A stretch of 64,000 nucleotides of DNA. It comes from Saprospiraceae bacterium. Lineage in GTDB: Bacteria > Bacteroidota > Bacteroidia > Chitinophagales > Saprospiraceae. Location of the stretch: NCBI GenBank assembly GCA_016710265.1, contig JADJJL010000004.1, forward strand, positions 124,001 to 188,000. The letters are read 5' to 3'. A program made the translations under genes and the position numbers. Each line of letters begins with the position of its first letter. Position 1 is the first letter of the stretch. Of this stretch, positions 62,018 to 64,000 are shown piece by piece. The notes beneath the pieces were generated by a model. That model was not told the DNA's origin. It was given only the letters and a program-made list of their open reading frames with translations, and did not search any database.

Positions 62018-64000
62018 TGTTGTTCTATGTTGATTTTTGAATGATCCAAAATACGAATGGATTTTACCTGATCACCTACATTTATGCTGGAGAGAATGTC
62101 CAATCCCTTAGTCAATTGGCCAAAGATTGTATAGTTGCCATCTAAATGTGGTGTTGCGCTGTATGTTATAAAAAATTGTGAACTCTCGGTATCATTTCCT
62201 GCACTGGCCATTCCAATTCTACCGGGAATATTGTAATGGATGTTTGGGTTAATTTCTGTACGTATGGTATAATCCAAACTACCATATCCATCGCCAATTG
62301 GACAACCGGTTTGTATGACAAAATTAGGAACGACCCGATGAATCACTTTGCCATCATAGTAATTTTTCGAAATTAAGTCTAACATATTGGACACAGAGCC
62401 GGGGGCGATTTTAGAATATAGTTCGCACTCCAGAGAACCCTTGTCTGTCAAAATTTCAATAAAAATAGTATCCTTGTATTGCAAAATAGATTTCCATTCA
62501 ATAGGGTGGTTGTACGTTGGTTTTTTAATATCTGCTGGTACTTTTTTCAATCTTGAAATGGCCTTCGAAAGATCATTGTACGTTTCAATATCTTTTGGTA
62601 AGGTCAAAGAAGATTGGGTAAGAGGTAAAATAGAATCTGCTTTGAAAAAAGCTTTTAGATAAAACAATTCATTGTTTGCAAAGGCGTCTGAAATGACAGA
62701 AATACTGCCTAGTCTTTTCTTTTCACAAGAACTCTTCAAATATTTAGCAATCTCATCATAAATCTTATTTTTTGGACCCTGATAGATGGTTGGAAAAATC
62801 GCTTTTTTAACCATTTTCATCACCGTTTCTGTCAAAGCTGTTTGCACTGGAGCAGAAGGATCAGATTGGAATTGGCGGATCAACCATCCAATTTCTTTGT
62901 ACTCATTAGACATAGCACGTATGTAAGCAGCTCTTTCATAAGAATTTTTAGTCTTTACACTGTTGGTTTTAATTTGTTGAATTAAACCTGAAATCGTCAA
63001 TACTTTATAATCTGGCACAATCTTCAAAAGTGCTTCATAAATCATAGTTTTTACTTGCCAGGACAATCCTCCCTGATTCATGATATTGCCTAAATAATCC
63101 TCATGAATTTCCAGCCCATGATCAATAAAATATTGAGCAGCTTGTATGCCTACATGGGTAGATGGGTTTACCAAAGCCTTAGATGCAAGTGCAAAAGCTT
63201 TACCATTAGGATAAAACTGCAAACCTTTAACGATGGCAATTTGCACCCTCAGATCTAAACCTCGTCTGTACAATTCTTCCAATTCGCTAAGTACTGCAGG
63301 ACTTCCAATTCTAGCAAACGCTTGAATAATACACAATCGGGTGTCAGCGTCTTTTTCTTCGTAGGCCGCTTTTTTTAATTCGTTAAAATAGGCTTTGGTG
63401 TCGTGTTCTTTAAATCTCATCAAGGAATGAGCAGCCCAAAGTCTGGACAAAGGATCATAATCTTTATTGGTGGCGATGTCCACAATTCGTAAAGTAGATT
63501 CAGGACAAAATTTTCCACGCAATCCATACCTGAACCAAGCCAATACCTGTCCTTGCACATATTCAATATTGTCTGAACTATAGGTTTTTATTCCGCAAAT
63601 CATTTTTAGGGTTGAATCTTGGCCACATCTACCCAATGCCTCAAGAATCATGGCATTGGTTTTATTAAAGTCTCCCGTGGAATCCACCGCTCTAAATGCT
63701 TTAATAAGATTGGATTCTGAACTGGAATGACCAATCAAACCCAAACTAAAGATGGCTTCTTGCTTGACAGACTCGACAGGATCATTTAACAAAGGCCACA
63801 ATGATTGGACATAATTTGAGTCCTTACATACACCCAATGCCCGGGCAGCCAACATTCGCTTAAAAGCTTTAGGTTCAGAAAGCATGAGCGCTAAAGAATC
63901 TTTTTCTCTTCGATCCTGCCACTCTAAAATTTGTATGACTTCCGGGTTATCCAACTGATAGTCAATATTAGACAAATCCACTGCCTCGGGAGGAACACAA
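62014..64000 (-). CDS. HEAT-repeat protein fused to cyclophilin-type peptidyl-prolyl isomerase (5' end outside window)
   Basis: The frame runs off the right edge; 661 residues are visible. The first 450 consist of HEAT-like helical repeats (KRMLAARALGVCKDSNYVQS, VKQEAIFSLGLIGHSSSESN, RLWAAHSLMRFKEHDTKAYF, TRLCIIQAFARIGSPAVLSE). The C-terminal 170 residues are a cyclophilin domain (NYYDGKVIHRVVPNFVIQTG, then GMASAGNDTESSQFFITYSA and TPHLDGNYTIFGQLTKGLDI). A GTG at 63981 could be read as start, but the frame stays open upstream, and a Cys codon at 63997-63999 followed by VPPEA looks like the lipidated cysteine after a signal peptide. So it is probably a periplasm-facing lipoprotein chaperone. 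It overlaps gcvT by 4 nt. Confidence 0.85.
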   Translation of the reverse strand, partial: CVPPEAVDLSNIDYQLDNPEVIQILEWQDRREKDSLALMLSEPKAFKRMLAARALGVCKDSNYVQSLWPLLNDPVESVKQEAIFSLGLIGHSSSESNLIKAFRAVDSTGDFNKTNAMILEALGRCGQDSTLKMICGIKTYSSDNIEYVQGQVLAWFRYGLRGKFCPESTLRIVDIATNKDYDPLSRLWAAHSLMRFKEHDTKAYFNELKKAAYEEKDADTRLCIIQAFARIGSPAVLSELEELYRRGLDLRVQIAIVKGLQFYPNGKAFALASKALVNPSTHVGIQAAQYFIDHGLEIHEDYLGNIMNQGGLSWQVKTMIYEALLKIVPDYKVLTISGLIQQIKTNSVKTKNSYERAAYIRAMSNEYKEIGWLIRQFQSDPSAPVQTALTETVMKMVKKAIFPTIYQGPKNKIYDEIAKYLKSSCEKKRLGSISVISDAFANNELFYLKAFFKADSILPLTQSSLTLPKDIETYNDLSKAISRLKKVPADIKKPTYNHPIEWKSILQYKDTIFIEILTDKGSLECELYSKIAPGSVSNMLDLISKNYYDGKVIHRVVPNFVIQTGCPIGDGYGSLDYTIRTEINPNIHYNIPGRIGMASAGNDTESSQFFITYSATPHLDGNYTIFGQLTKGLDILSSINVGDQVKSIRILDHSKINIEQQ

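Noticed and set aside
62014..63981. GTG start at 63981 as complete N-terminus of the HEAT-cyclophilin
   Set aside because: The frame remains open to the window edge and the upstream codons read Cys-Val-Pro-Pro-Glu-Ala, which fits the start of a mature lipoprotein.

Overview
The window is a piece of a Bacteroidota chromosome, most probably from the Saprospiraceae or a close relative. Evidence: secreted proteins with PKD, SprB and Asp-box repeats and C-terminal type IX secretion (T9SS) sorting domains, gldA-gldF-gldG homologues, low GC with AT-rich intergenic DNA, and several TTTG / TAnnTTTG promoters of the Bacteroidota type. The genus-level placement is inference; the phylum-level one is well supported. 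No prophage, complete insertion sequence, CRISPR array or rRNA was seen.

Layout. 1-2741: end of an M48-type peptidase, then a Wzz-like chain-length protein and an O-antigen ligase-like protein. 2742-3764: 1 kb without genes, rich in small hairpins and carrying a 25-bp direct repeat. 3765-10457: two tandem copies of a 1077-residue secreted zinc metalloprotease with seven PKD domains, each with its own terminator. 10761-25536: a long run of minus-strand genes, from ftsK at the upstream end to rarA at the downstream end, with about 16 small single-domain genes between (GNAT, VOC, SRPBCC, AraC, several DUFs, a transglutaminase-like protein, an HExxH lipoprotein, a 59-residue membrane protein). 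25800-27330: a saccharopine dehydrogenase-like gene, tRNA-Lys(UUU) with promoter and terminator, and the probable stub of a REP-associated transposase. 27331-33156: an Asp-box (BNR) T9SS protein and the gldAFG-type ABC transporter.

33419-48853 is a plus-strand surface-polysaccharide operon with mostly overlapping genes: Wzz-like protein, CDP-glucose synthesis (rfbF, rfbG), 3,5-epimerase, C-methyltransferase, ketoreductase, CmcI-type methyltransferase, Wzx flippase, GT2, Wzy, GT4, asparagine synthase-like amidotransferase, and an MDR / Gfo-Idh-MocA fusion. The sugar genes together predict a CDP-activated 6-deoxy-3-C-methyl hexose, possibly O-methylated (vinelose- or virenose-like). Two more genes (GT4, methyltransferase) converge on it from the minus strand at 50521-52352.

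Between the convergent ends lies the most unusual structure of the window: a 1.7-kb array of 12 imperfect repeats (48844-50588) with alternating periods of about 139 and 165 bp. Each full unit contains decayed copies of the 3' ends of both flanking genes, so the array looks like a tandem amplification of the convergent intergenic junction itself. 52501-64000 holds an ABC ATPase with degenerate motifs, ffh, two large secreted proteins (one thioredoxin/SprB/PKD/T9SS, one dockerin-like), and on the minus strand DUF1015, gcvT and a HEAT-repeat cyclophilin cut by the window edge.
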